Origin: Hemerocallis citrina
Lineage: Eukaryota > Streptophyta > Magnoliopsida > Asparagales > Asphodelaceae
Assembly: GCA_017893485.1 (NCBI GenBank)
Contig: JACEHZ010000365.1
Span: 186,001 to 250,000, forward strand
Direction of reading: 5' to 3'
DNA: 64,000 nt
Position 1 is the stretch's first letter, and each line of letters begins with the position of its first letter. Made by a program: the position numbers and the translations under genes. Shown one piece after another: positions 10,438-22,063 of the stretch. The notes below the pieces were generated by a model, which saw nothing but the letters and a program-made list of their open reading frames with translations, did not search any database and was not told the origin of the DNA.

Positions 10438-10866
10438 ATGGCTGATCACTTCGACCCTGCTGGAGGCGACGACTGGCACATTATTGAGGAAGAGTACCAT
10501 CCTGGACAGGCTGATTCTGAGGACGAGTATCACCCTGGGCAAGCTGATTCTGATGATGAGGAGTACCCTGAATCCCGAGAGATCACCCCACCGCCGAACT
10601 CACCTGATGATTCTTCTTCTTCCGATGAAGAAAAGGGACCAGCTTTGGGTAACGCTGTGGCTTCTCTGCAGAGGCAAGTGGATACCTTGAAGTATAGAGT
10701 TGGAGTTTTGGAGGCTCAGCTGGAGAAGCGAAATGCTGACTATTCTGTTCTTAGCCATCGGATTTGGGAACTTGAGAAGAAAAAGAACCTAACTGATGTG
10801 CTGAAGGATGAGGTGGATGAACTGCGGGATGAACTTCGAGCAGCGAAGAGGACCCGTAGAGATTAG
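10438..10866 (+). CDS. Element C accessory ORF: acidic coiled-coil protein upstream of gag
   Basis: I do not recognise this protein. An in-frame ATG lies 24 bases earlier at 10414, but MADHFDPAGGDDW is the more natural start. Residues about 18-40 hold a tandem repeat of the type EYHPGQADS. An acidic Ser/Pro-rich stretch follows (PPPNSPDDSSSSDEEKG). From about residue 70 there is a leucine-heptad coiled coil (SLQRQVDTLKYRVGVLEAQL and more) ending in a basic tail, AAKRTRRD. It lies between the primer site and gag, 111 bp before gag, with its own stop. I tested whether splicing could join it to gag: the available GT/AG pairs do not keep the gag frame. Extra ORFs occur in several plant gypsy lineages, but a coiled-coil ORF before gag in a Tekay-like element is not something I know. 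Confidence 0.7.
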   Translation: MADHFDPAGGDDWHIIEEEYHPGQADSEDEYHPGQADSDDEEYPESREITPPPNSPDDSSSSDEEKGPALGNAVASLQRQVDTLKYRVGVLEAQLEKRNADYSVLSHRIWELEKKKNLTDVLKDEVDELRDELRAAKRTRRD

Positions 10867-10977
10867 ATTGTCTTGGTTTCTATTTTCTTCTATTCTGATG
10901 TTAAAATGTTTTTCTAATTCGAATGTATAAACTTTGAAATTCAATGAAATGAAAGTTGGTTTTATACTTCGAATTTA

Positions 10978-12003
10978 ATGGATCTTTTGCATCAGAATAT
11001 GGCGAGAAGGGGAGCCAGGAATGGTGAAGGTTTGGACCTGGATGCCGAGTTTGCAAGGGTTTACCAGACGCTGAATGCAGTGGCTGCAAACCAAGGAAGG
11101 GGGCCGGTGAATCCAGTACCCGAGGCAATCAAGCTAGTGGAATCGTTCAAGAGAATGAAACCACCAGTGTTCGAGGGAAAGTCCGACCCGGATGCGGCCG
11201 ATAACTGGATTCGGCAAGTGGAGACAATCTTTGAGGTGTTGGAAACACCGGAGGGCAGCAAGGTCAAGTTGGCGACTTTGCAGTTGGAGAAGGATGCGGC
11301 TGTTTGGTGGCAGTCGATGAAGAGGACTATGGGCGGCTTGTTGCTTGGCTGGGAGGAATTTTTGGAGGAATTCCGCAGTCATTATTTCCCCTCCGACGTC
11401 CAGGAGAAAAAGGCCATGGAGTTTCTGTCACTTCAACAAGGCAGCATGTCAGTGAGAGCCTATGAGACCAAGTTCACTCAACTCTCCAGGTATGCTCCAG
11501 AATTGGTGATGGATGAGGCGAAGAAGGCTCGCAAGTTCGAGCATGGTCTGAGGCCGAGCTTGAGATCTCGTATGATACCCCTTGGTATCAGGAGATTCGA
11601 TAAGCTGGTGAAGAGGGCGGCAGCAACAGAGGCGGATATGGAGCAGTTCCATGTTGCTCAGCATCAGAGGAGCAACTGGCAGTCTGGGAAGAGGCCCGCG
11701 CCATCGGGGAGTTTCAAGGGGCAACCATCTGCACAGAAATTCAAACCGACAGGGGCGAATGCCGTCAGTGTAGCTGGGAGACCTGGAAACGATGCAGGGA
11801 GACCTTCTGCAGTCACTTGCTTTAACTGTGGTGAAGTGGGACATTACCAATCTCGATGTCTCAAACCGCGGGCTGGCAATCACAATGTGCCAATACAGCA
11901 GACTGGGAAGAGGCCGTACCAGTCAGGGCGAGTATTTGCTTTGACAGAAGCTGATGCTGAGGAAGCAGATCAGGTTATCTCTGGTACGAGGGCTGAGGTC
12001 TAG
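10978..12003 (+). CDS. gag: Element C Gag (unspliced form, 341 aa)
   Basis: Capsid/nucleocapsid protein of the virus-like particle. The ATG at 10978 ([12 protein letters not shown]) or the second at 10999 ([11 protein letters not shown]) could start it; the second resembles the usual Tekay start. The Gag core spans about residues 60-210 ([18 protein letters not shown], then SRYAPELV). A canonical CCHC knuckle, [14 protein letters not shown], is at about residues 281-294. The frame ends at TAG 12001-12003, inside the candidate intron (11984-12077). If the intron is retained, Gag ends here with about 7 extra residues; if removed, the frame continues into protease without a break. The frame is fully open. 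Confidence 0.9.
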   Translation: MDLLHQNMARRGARNGEGLDLDAEFARVYQTLNAVAANQGRGPVNPVPEAIKLVESFKRMKPPVFEGKSDPDAADNWIRQVETIFEVLETPEGSKVKLATLQLEKDAAVWWQSMKRTMGGLLLGWEEFLEEFRSHYFPSDVQEKKAMEFLSLQQGSMSVRAYETKFTQLSRYAPELVMDEAKKARKFEHGLRPSLRSRMIPLGIRRFDKLVKRAAATEADMEQFHVAQHQRSNWQSGKRPAPSGSFKGQPSAQKFKPTGANAVSVAGRPGNDAGRPSAVTCFNCGEVGHYQSRCLKPRAGNHNVPIQQTGKRPYQSGRVFALTEADAEEADQVISGTRAEV

Positions 12004-12077
12004 TGTGATTTCTTTTTCATTTCTCCTTCCCGATCATAGTGTAAAACTGTTATGTAATGATGTATGTTATGTAACAG
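11984..12077 (+). other. Candidate 94-nt spliceosomal intron between gag and pol of element C
   Basis: The donor is G|GTACGA at 11983/11984 and the acceptor TGTAACAG|GA at 12077/12078. Removal joins codon parts G and GA, giving GGA, and continues ...VISG-ELYING... straight into the protease frame ([10 protein letters not shown]). The segment is T-rich with a lower GC content (about 37%) than its coding flanks, contains the gag stop, and encodes nothing like the conserved proteins in any frame. Its length suits plant introns. The donor is weaker than consensus at +4. Splicing is inferred, not shown. Confidence 0.6.
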
Positions 12078-15000
12078 GAGAACTCTATATTAATGGAAAG
12101 GGAGCTGTGGTGTTGTTTGATACTGGATCCTCTCATACTTTTGTGTCTCCTAGATTTACTAAAGTGTTGGGAGTTGAACCGAAGATTTTCCCAGGCAAGA
12201 TCTTAGCAGTGGCTACACCATCAGGGGAAACTTTGACCACTGATCGGTACTATGCTGATTGCGAGATAGTGATTGGGGATCGAATCTTTGGCATTGATCT
12301 GATCGAGCTGACTATCTTGGGAGTCGATGTTATCATTGGCATTGATTGGATGTCGGTGTACAGTGCGAGCATCGAGTGTAAGGCCAAGACGGTGACAATG
12401 AAGGCTCCAGGTGGACCTGAAGTCACTTTCCAAGGGAAGTTGAAGTGTCCTAAGCTGGTGGCAACTATCCGCAAGGAAGAGACTCCTGTGGAATTGCAAG
12501 GGATTCCTGTGGTTCGGGACTATCCGACTGTGTTCTTGGAAGATTTTCCTGGGTTACCTCCGCATCGTGATGTAGAGTTCAGCATCACTGTTCAACCGGG
12601 AAGTGCACCCATTTCTAAGGCACCGTATAGGATGGCTCCAGTGGAACAGGATGAGGTGAAATGGCAGATTGAGGAACTATTGGGAAAAGGCTTTATTCAA
12701 CCTAGTGCGTCACCTTGGGGAGCACCAGTGCTTTTGGTAAAGAAGAAGGATGGATCGATGAGAATGTGTATCGATTACCGGGAGCTGAATAAAGTCACTG
12801 TTCAGAATAAGTATCCGATTCCTCGAATTGATGACTTGTTCGATCGTCTGCAAGGAGCAGCTGTATTCTCCAAAATTGATCTTCGATCAGGTTACCACCA
12901 AGTTCGAGTGAAAGCTGAAGATGTGCATAAGACTGCATTTAGAACTCGGCATGGGCATTACGAATTCTTAGTTATGCCATTCGGAGTGACGAATGCACCT
13001 GCAATCTTCATGACTTGATGAACAGAGTTCTGAGGCCGTTTATTGATTCTTTCGTCGTGGTGTTTATCGACGATATTCTCGTGTACTCCAAGTCTGAGGA
13101 GGAGCACACTGAGCATCTGGCAGCAGTTTTGCAGAAGTTGGAAGAGCAGAGGTTGTATGCCAAGTTATCCAAGTGTGATTTCTGGAAATCTGAAGTGGCA
13201 TTCCTAGGTCACATCCTTTCTAAGGAGGGAGTGGCAACTGACCCTCAGAAGATAGAGGCAGTGAGAGATTGGGCTAGGCCTACTACAGTGAAGGAAGTCA
13301 GAAGTTTCCTTGGGATGACTGGATACTACAGGAGATTCATTCAAGGTTATGCTCAGATAGCTGTGCCGCTTACCGAGTTGACCAAGAAGAATGCGAGCTT
13401 CAAGTGGACCGAGCAATGTGAGGCGAGTTTTCAGGAGTTGAAAGATAGACTGACTACTGCACCTATTTTGGCTTTGCCTAGAGCAGGAGTTGAGTATGAT
13501 GTCTATAGCGATGCTTCACATCGGGGGCTTGGTTGTGTCTTAATGCAAGAAGGTAAAGTGATCGCATATGGGTCTAGGCAACTACGACCGCATGAGAAAA
13601 ATTACCCGACTCATGATCTAGAGCTGGCTGCGATTATCTTTGCTTTGAAGCAATGGAGGCACTACGTGTATGGTGAGAAGCTGAACATGTACACGGATCA
13701 TAAGAGCTTGAAGTATATCTACCAGCAGAGGGATCTCAATCTAAGACAGCGGAGATGGTTGGAAGTGCTCGAGGATATGCGACCTGAGATCAAGTATCAT
13801 CCCGGAAAGGCTAATGTTGTTGCTGATGCACTTAGTCGCAAGAGCAGTTTGGCCTGTTTGATTACGACTCAGAGGCGTTTGATTGAGGAGTTGGACCGAG
13901 CAGGTATTGAGGTTGTCTTGCAAGGATTGGGAGCATCTTTATCTCAATTGAAGCTTCAGCCTACTCTGAATGCAAGGATCATTGCAAGTCAGGAAGTTGA
14001 TGCTGATATTCTGGAGATGAAGGAGCAGGTTAGTGCTGGCAGGTTGCCCGGTTTTCAGACCAGGGATGGAGTGCTGTGGTTCGGAGATAGGCTGTGCGTT
14101 CCAGATCAGGCGGACCTGAAAGAGAGTATTCTTCAGGAGGCGCATGCTACTCTTTTGTCGGTACATCCTGGGAGTACTAAGATGTACAAAGACATCAAGC
14201 AGCATTTCTGGTGGTCAGGTTTGAAGCAGGATGTGGCCGAATTTGTCGCGAGATGTGAGGTTTGTCAGCAAGTTAAAGCCGAAAATCAGAGACCCGGAGG
14301 TCTATTACAGCCGTTACCTATTCCGGAATGGAAATGGGATAACATCAGTATGGATTTCATCACGGGTTTGCCTAAGAGTTCTAAAGGCAATGATGCTATT
14401 TGGGTTATAGTCGATCGACTTACCAAGTCCGCTCACTTTTTGGCGATGAAACTCACAGCTTCGATGGACAGGTTGGCTGAGATGTATGTTGGTGAGATTG
14501 TCCGACTTCATGGCGTTCCCTCGACTATTGTGTCTGATCGAGATGCGCGGTTTACTTCGCATTTTTGGAGGAGTCTTCAGGCAGCTTTGGGTACCAAGAC
14601 AGATTTCAGCACTGCTTTTCATCCACAGACCGATGGGCAGACCGAGAGAGTCAACCGTATTCTTGAGGATATGCTTCGGTGTTGTATACTAGACTTCGGA
14701 GGCAGTTGGGAAAGGCATTTACCTTTGGTGGAGTTTGCCTACAACAACAGTTTTCAAACTAGCATTGGGATGGCGCCGTATGAAGCTTTGTATGGCAGGA
14801 AGTGCAGGACTCCTGTGTGTTGGTATGAGGTTGGGGAGCGTCAGTTGTTTGGTCCTGAGCTTGTACAGCTGACTTCTGAGAAGATTGATCTGATCAGGAA
14901 AAGGTTGGTGGAAGCTCAGAGCAGGCAGAAAAGCTATGCAGACAACCGGAGGAGGGACCTTGAGTTTGAGGTTGGTGACTTTGTCTTTCTGAAGGTATCA

Positions 15001-15390
15001 CCCAGCAAAGGTGTGGTTCGTTTTGGCAAAGGGGGGAAGTTAGCCCCGAGATTTATAGGCCCATATAAGATATTGAAAAGGATCGGGAAAACTGCTTACC
15101 GGCTTGAATTACCGGAAGAGTTGTCTCAGGTGCACAATGTTTTCCATGTGTCTATGTTGAGAGGTTATATTCCAGACCCGAGTCATCATTTGCCAGAAGT
15201 ACCGGAAGGTTTGCAGTTAGACCTGAATTACATCGAGACTCCTGTTGAGATCGTTGACCGTAGGGAGAAAGTCTTGAGGAATAAGACGATACCGATGGTC
15301 AAGGTAGTCTGGAGAAACCACTTGGTTGAAGAGGCTACTTGGGAATCCGAGGACAAGATGTTGAAGGACTATTCTGAGCTTTTTGCTTGA
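12078..15390 (+). pseudogene. pol: Element C Pol: protease, reverse transcriptase, RNase H, integrase, chromodomain
   Basis: Protease [10 protein letters not shown] is near 12112. RT has [11 protein letters not shown] (about 12763), [12 protein letters not shown] (about 12870), [10 protein letters not shown] (about 12973) and the active site FIDDILVYS (about 13066-13092). RNase H begins [11 protein letters not shown] (about 13500). The integrase zinc region and the core (MDFITGLP near 14350, VSDRDARF near 14530, TDGQTERVN near 14630) follow. The end (about 15240-15390, PVEIVDRR to [15 protein letters not shown]) is chromodomain-like, as in Tekay/Del chromoviruses, where it directs integration into heterochromatin. 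A single missing G near 13012, in the FMDLMNR segment, shifts the frame and creates a stop at 13016-13018. The frame then stays open for 791 codons. The intact parts show the copy died recently. Confidence 0.92.
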
Positions 15391-15507
15391 TTGTATTTGT
15401 ATTGATTGTATCTGGTATCTTGTATCTTATGTCTTTTGTCCTGGTTGGGTGTGTTGTATTTCTTCTGTTCTCGCTCTTGACTGTAGTTCCGGGGACGGAA
15501 CTATTCT

Positions 15508-15520
15508 AAGGAGGGAGTGA
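15508..15520 (+). other. Element C polypurine tract
   Basis: AAGGAGGGAGTGA directly precedes the 3' LTR start TGTAGTACC. It is the expected plus-strand primer site. The 117 bp between the pol stop and this tract holds no other feature I can see. Confidence 0.85.
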
Positions 15521-18342
15521 TGTAGTACCCCGATTTATTTTCTTAATATATATGAAAGGGTATTTATTTTTCTTATGATAGCCTATTATTATTACTTTTC
15601 TCCATGATAAATAGAGTGTAGTATTTCCTATAAAACATTCTTCTCAAAAGCCCAAATGTGACTTGTTTATTTTCTTATGTAAAAATACATATTTTGGCCC
15701 AAATGTATTTAAACCCATAAACTTAATCTTTTTCTTACACTTGTATGTGCAGCATTTTTCCCTCTTATTTTTCCGGGTATTTTGATGTACATTTTATAGT
15801 GGGATTTTGTGTGTACACGTGCACTCCATGTACACGTGCACAAGGCACAAACTTGGCCGGATTTGTGGAGAAGTGGCTAGGATCATGGGCGGTTATGTGA
15901 GGGTGTGGGTAGTTTCTCAAACTACCGATTGCATCTTGTCCTTTGATCTCCAACTCCCCAACGAATCTCAGCCCTCCATTTCGCCTATAATCTAGTATAA
16001 ATACCCCCTCCTAATCCCTATCTTTTTACACTAAAAATTCCTAAGATTTCAAGAGAGTATCTGTGAGTTGTGTGAGAGCTTTTCTGTGGAGGCAAGCAGC
16101 ATTGGTGAGGAGCTCGGCGTGGAACAGAGGAACAAGAAGTGCAGCGTGATATTGAAGGACTTGCGGGATTTCGTTATTTTCTTCACAAAAGGTGGGTGTT
16201 TCTCAGGACTTCTAATGTAGGAATAATGCTATATTTGTCATGAAGTGTTACCATGTGGCAAAAGTGAATTGAATGCTGTAGAAATTGCTTGAACATGCTA
16301 TTATATTCGAGGCAAGACTGACGGTCCAGTCGACTGCCATATGAGCCAGTCGACTGATACGAGATATTTATTTTCATAATGTGCTGATAAAGTGTGTGTG
16401 AATAGCCATGATGGTGTGATCATAAAATGTATGTTTTTCCCTATGACACATATGATGGAGGGAAGGTAAACAAACAAAAAGAACTGAGGAGATAAACATT
16501 TGAAGTTGTCGGCTTAGTCGACTGACTTGGAGTTAAGTCGACTGATGCTCGTTCTGAAAGTGATTGTTTGATAGTTCCTCGAATAAAGATATTCTATTTT
16601 TGTGTAGACTCATGATGATGACTTGAAATTTATATTCCCATTGTCGTATGTAAGTATGAGCAATATGAATACAGGTTTAGAGTAGTAATTTCTCTAAAGA
16701 GCATGTTAATAACCGGGAAAATTGTGTTGTGAATGCTACTGAGCAAGGGGTATTATGTTTATGGAACATAAATTGGTATATACTGTTAATTGATATCATG
16801 ATGCAAGTATATGTAAAGAAATGTAAGTAAATTCCCCAAATTAAAATGGATCTGTCCAGTCGACCGATGCATGTGGCAAGTCGACTGATCTGGACTTAGA
16901 AATTATGCTGTTTGAAATATCCAGGACAGACGACTGATTACTGATCAGTCGACTGTTACGAGGATAATATTGTGAATAAGAATTGGGCGGGACAGGCGAC
17001 TGGTAGTGTACTCAGTCGACTAACCCGAACGTTATGATAACCCTGTATGACTGTATAAGTCGACTGGTGCTCTTCCAAGTCGACTGTACAGAGTGAACTT
17101 TGGTATACTGGAATTCATGTTATTTTGCTGTTAGTAATGGTAAATCTTGTGATTTTAAGTCAATGAACTCTGTTATGGATGCATGAATTGTGTAAATGAA
17201 TCATAGATGAGGATTGAGAATCAAATGAAATTATGAAATGTGAAATCATGATGAGGAAAGTCTGTGAGACTCTAAAATGAATTATGAGCCGATGATGCTC
17301 CTTTGGATATTGTGAATGTGAAATTGAACAGAAGAGTAGCTAAGTCTCCCCGGCAGCGAATGAAATGATATTGAGAATTAGACCAGGTTGGTCAAGTGTA
17401 ATGAAATGATGAGTCCGGATGATGGAGAGGCTAACTCTAGAGGTTGATTTTCATTCATGATTCTAATTAAGTTAATACATAGTGTGGAGGTGATGAAGGT
17501 GAGAGAAAAACATGAGTATGAGAGCTAGGGTACGGTGCGGGTATGTGAGCCGCAGAAAGCATGCTTGATGAGTCAAGACATGGCGCGGGCACAACTCAGT
17601 AATGATCGGACTCTAGTCACGCTTGTGGGATGTTTTGGTGACTGCAAGAGGAGTGTGTTCAGGGAGGAGGCTGAATTATCGCAGAAGGCATGCTTGACGA
17701 GTCAAGACATGGCGCGAAATTCTACTCCAGGGGCCAGGATACATGCTTGTACTCATAGATTCATCTAGGATACTCATTGGAATTACAGTAGTAGAATAAG
17801 TCATGGCGGGGGATTGAACCCTACTAAAATGAAGATCGTTTAAGAGGCTTGCACTCGAACCTATGTAGTATGGGATGCATAGAATTCGAACAAGTATGCA
17901 TTAGTGTCATAATTAACTAAGTAAATTGCATTAAGGATTTAAGTGCACAATCACGACACGACATCATTAAAAGTTTCCCAATTTGCATGCTTATGTTGAA
18001 CTGGCTTGTGATTTGTAAGAAATGAGATTCATTATACTGTTTCTGGCATAGAGAGGAGGGCCATGTATAATTATCGTCGGTTGAATAAACTGACGTACCC
18101 ACAGTGTTTTATGCAGGATAATCACATGTAAAAGGAATGGATGCACAAAGAGTTCATTATATTGTTGTTCATTTATGTAAATATTGTACATTTTGCTTCC
18201 GCTGTGTAAATTCAAATGTAACATGCTGTAACTCTGATGTAAAAGTAAAGATTTTAAATTCCTTGTAAAATTGTATGTGAAGAAAGCGAAAAGATCCTGA
18301 AGAACATCTCGAATTCAGTAAATTGGGATTCGGGGCGTTACA
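15521..18342 (+). repeat. Element C 3' LTR (2,822 bp)
   Basis: Equal in length to the 5' LTR and, as far as I compared, identical except for two bases (17807, C for T; about 18023, G for A). It ends GGGCGTTACA at 18342. It holds the same G-boxes, TATA box (about 15996), AGTCGACT pairs (16326-17088) and 37-bp direct repeat at +8073. Confidence 0.95.
16326..17088 (+). repeat. Six pairs of AGTCGACT palindromes in the element C 3' LTR
   Basis: Exact counterpart of the series at 8253-9015, shifted by 8,073 bp. All sites, including the variant cores, are conserved, as expected for LTRs copied from one template. Confidence 0.9.
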
Positions 18343-18347
18343 CCAAT
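18343..18347. repeat. Target site duplication of element C, right copy (CCAAT)
   Basis: Exact match to 7443-7447. Copia coding sequence resumes immediately (ACCTATTGTTGTACCTGTC), aligning with element D at about 39726. Confidence 0.95.
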
Positions 18348-21300
18348 ACCTATTGTTGTACCTGTCCCAGTCTTCCATGGATAAAAACCTGAGATGTTCA
18401 ACGGAGTGCTCAGGAACAGAGAAGCCAATGTGGTTGAAGGCATTGCTCAAGATGTTTCTGAAATCAACATCTCTACTGTGATCTCGAAGGTGAACTTGAT
18501 GGGTTCAAACCTAAAGAGTGGTAGATTGACACTAGAGCTACCCGCCATGTGTGCTCTAATAGAGGAATGTTCTCTACTTTAGAACCATTAGGGAATGGGG
18601 AGAAAATGTTCATGAGGAACTCGGCCACTTTAGAAATCACTCGGCTACTTCAAAAATCAAGGGCCAAGACAAGGTCATCTTGAAGATGACTTTTGGGAAG
18701 GTACTGACTCTAAATAATGTTGCGTATGTTCCTGAAATCCGTAAGAACCTGGTATCTGGTTCTTTACTTAATAATTACGAATTTTGCTTAGTGTTTGAGT
18801 CAAATATGTTTGTTTTGTCTAAGAGTGAAATGTATGTTGGTAGAGGATACATGAGTGGTGGAATGTTCAAACTCACTGTAATGACCATAGTCAAGAATAT
18901 CAATAAAGCTAGCTCTTCCACTTATATGCTAGTCTTCCAATTTATGGCATGGTAGACTAGGACATATTAATTATGATACTTTGCGTAGACTAAATAACTT
19001 GAATCATACACCAACATTCCAAATTAGTTCCAAACTTAAGTGTGAAACTTATGTTGAGGCAAAACCAAGATCATTATTTAAAAGTATTGAAAGAAATACT
19101 GAACATTTTGATTTAATTCACAGTGATATTTGTGATTTAAAAATAAAACAAACAAGATGTAGTAATAAGTATTTTATTACCTTTGATGACAGCACAAAAT
19201 ACTATTATGTGTATTTCTCAAAAGTAAGGAGAAATTTATTCTCTATAAAAATGAAGTTGAGAATCAACTCAATAAGAAAAATATGGTGCTAAGAAGTGAC
19301 CGAGGTGGAGAGTATGAATCGCCATTTGCTGACACTTGTGCTAAGTATGAGAATATACATGAAACTACATCACCTTATTCTCCTCAGTCCAACGGTGTTG
19401 CTAAGCGAAATAATCGTACCTTGAAGAAAATGATGAAAGCAATGTTAATAACTTCTTATTTAGCACCAAACTTGTGGAGAGAAGCCATTCTTTCAGCTAA
19501 TTGCCTTTTGAATATGATGCCCAAAAAGAAAAAAGTGAAAACTCCATATAAATTATGGAAATGAAGAAAGACAACCTACAATTACTTGCGAATGTGGGGA
19601 TGTCTTACCAAGGTAACAGTACATCCACCTAAGAAAGTGAAATTAGGACAAAAAATGGTTGATTGCATTTTTATTGGCTATGCACATAATAGTAGTGTTT
19701 ATCGGTTCTTGGTATATAAATTCAATATCCCTGATATACCACATAACACGATAATGAAGTCTAGAAATGCATCATTCTTTGAAGATGTATTTCCATGTAA
19801 GTCGAAGGAAGAACCAAGTTCTTCCAAACGAACACATGAGACTATTAGTGAAGATAGTAAAAACTTTAGATGAATAAGTTCAGGTGGAACATAGACGTAG
19901 TAAAAGAATAAGAACGGAAAAATCTTTTGGTCCAGATTTCTTGACTTTTATGCTTAAAGGTGAACCCCAAATTTTTAAAGAAGCTGTGAACTCTAGTAAT
20001 GGTCCCTTATGGAAAGAAGCCATTAAGAGCAAAATTAATTCTATTTTGCAAAATCATACTTGGGAACTAGTGAATCTTCCACCATGCAGTAAACCTTTAG
20101 GTTCCAAGTAGATTTTCAAAAGAAAAATGAAAGCTGATAGATCAATTATAAATACAAGACAAGACTTGTAATCAAAAGTTATAGATATAAAGATGGTCTG
20201 GATTACTTTGATATTTATTATCATGTGACGAGAATATTAGGATGGTACTTGCAATAGCAGCTTTGTGCAATCTTGAAGTACATCAAATTGATGTGAAAAC
20301 AACTTTTCTTAATGGAGATTTAGATGAAAAAACCTACATGGAGCAACCCGAGGGTTTTTTAGCTCTAGGACAAGAAAAAAAAGTATGTAAATTAGTGAAG
20401 TCATTATATGACTTGAAACAAGTACTAAAGCAGTGACATGAGAAATTTGACAATGTCATGATGACAAATGGTTTCAAAATCAATAAATGTGATAAATGTG
20501 TGTACGTCAAAGATACGAAAAATGGATATGTCCTAATATATTTGTATGTAGATAATATACTTTTTGTTGGAAGTAATGATAAGATGATTAAATCTACTAA
20601 AAACATGTTGAGCTCGAGATTTGACATGAAAGACATGAAATTAGCTGATGCTATATTAGGAATTAAAATCACAAGAACATCAGACGAGCTTTTTTTAAGC
20701 TAGTAACATTATATAGACAATATTCTTAAAAATTTTGATAAAGATAATTCTGGAATTGTCAGAACTCTAATAGATCTAACTTTACATTTATCTAAAAATA
20801 AAGGAGAGAGTATTTCTAAAGTGGAATACTCTAGAATTATGGGCAGTTTAATGTACTTGATGAGTTGTATAAGACCAGACATAGCCTACGCAGTTAGTAA
20901 ACTAAGTAGATATACAAGTAATTTTGGAACCGAACATTGACAAGCGGTTACAAGAGTACCGAAGTACTTGCATTTTACTCGTAATTGTGAACTGTATTAT
21001 ACAAGATATCCAGCTGTACTTGAAGGATACAGTGATACGAACTAGATATCTAGTGATAATTCAAAATTTACTAGTGGTTATGTGTTACCACTAGGTGGTG
21101 CAGTAGTTTCGTGGAAATTCTCAAACACAAAGTGATCGCTAAATCCACGATGGGATTTAAATTTATTGCACCGGACAAATGTGGGGAAGAGGCTGAATTG
21201 TTACGCCACTTCCTTGAGGATATTCCAAGGTGGACAAAGCATGTGCCTCCAATCTGCATACACTCGGATAGTCAATCTGTAATTTATAGAGCTGAGAGCA

Positions 21301-21434
21301 ATATGTATAATGGTAAACCTAGACATATTCGTCAAAGACATAATACCTTTAGACAACTACTCTCTACCGGGATTATCTCTGTGAATTCTGTAAAGTTAAA
21401 AGATAACATTGCGGATCCGCTACCAAATGAATAA
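18343..21434 (+). pseudogene. pol: Element B gag-pol remnant (copia; most of gag deleted)
   Basis: Close relative of the element D polyprotein. From about 18350 it matches the first gag codons, then jumps near 18395-18410 straight to the end of gag (RNREANVVEGIAQDVSEIN), losing about 750 bp including the CCHC knuckle. Protease remnants follow at about 18510, then the pre-integrase region ([12 protein letters not shown], about 18960). The integrase core has SDRGGEYES (about 19290) and SPQSNGVAKRNNRTLK (about 19380). RT has VHQIDVKTTFLNGDLDE (about 20280) and YVDNILFVGSND (about 20545), where the active-site Asp pair has become Asp-Asn. RNase H ends with [11 protein letters not shown] and DNIADPL (about 21250-21420). 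Many stops and frameshifts make it certainly non-coding. Confidence 0.88.
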
Positions 21435-22063
21435 AAAGAGAGTAAGTTGATAAGTCATCGAGGGGCATGAGACTAAAACTCATGAAAGAATAAGTCGATA
21501 CAATGGATACCCATCCAAGTTGACTGGAGATCCCAAGATCTAGGTTCAAAGGGACAACTAAATTGTAAAGACCATGTTGGATCACTGTAAGAATTTCCCC
21601 ATATCAATTCTGATGATGAAACAATGATGCCTATAAGGTAAGCAGGTAAGTTAGGCTTTTAATGATCCTTATGCGTCAAAAATTCGAGTAGAGTAATACA
21701 GGTTACTCTTAACTAAGAAATCACCTATATGAGAGGGAAGAATTGGCACTTCCAAAGGAATAGTTTAAGGCAACATTCCTGTTAAGCTCTTGCGGAACCA
21801 AGTGTGTGTTCATTGCCAAAACGAACATTAGAGTGAGAACTGAAATGTGTTAGAAAAATTTCTGTATGAGGTATGTCATCGTTTACAAAAATGTCAAAAT
21901 AGTTTAAGGACATCTCGTTAACTGTTTATTTAGTAAAGTAAACATATTTTCATAAGGGAATGTTCAAAGGATAACACCGACCTATCCTGTGTAGGTTTCA
22001 ACTGTTGAATTCTATCACCTAGTCTGTCGTGTCTGAGGTCGTCAATTTCATTCATGTGAGGAA
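21435..22063 (+). other. Element B 3' untranslated region
   Basis: No ORF. It aligns with 43600-44210 of element D and ends in a short purine run (GTGAGGAA) before the 3' LTR. Nothing else seen. Confidence 0.7.

Larger units (their letters stand above)
7448..18342 (+). mobile_element. Element C: young Tekay/Del-like chromovirus (Ty3/gypsy), complete, 10,895 bp
   Basis: Two 2,822-bp LTRs (7448-10269 and 15521-18342) begin TGTAGTACCCC and end GGGCGTTACA. A methionine-tRNA-type primer site, an accessory ORF, gag, pol with a C-terminal chromodomain-like region and a polypurine tract follow in order. The target duplication is perfect (CCAAT). I saw only two base differences between the LTRs (near 9747 and 9953 against 17807 and 18023), so insertion is recent. 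It landed in the gag end of element B. Despite its youth, pol carries a 1-nt deletion near 13012, so this copy probably cannot make a full Pol. Confidence 0.95.

Noticed and set aside
10866..11000. Intron joining the accessory ORF to gag in C
   Set aside because: An acceptor-like TTGCATCAG precedes the gag ATG, but no GT near the end of the accessory ORF gives the gag frame.
11984..12077. Gag/pol break in C as a simple frameshift or deletion
   Set aside because: No single indel gives a sensible protein through these 94 bases in any frame, whereas GT/AG removal joins the domains exactly. Kept as an intron candidate, not as proven.
10978..15390. Envelope-like gene in element C
   Set aside because: No ORF with signal peptide or membrane segment lies between pol and the 3' LTR; the gap is only 130 bp.
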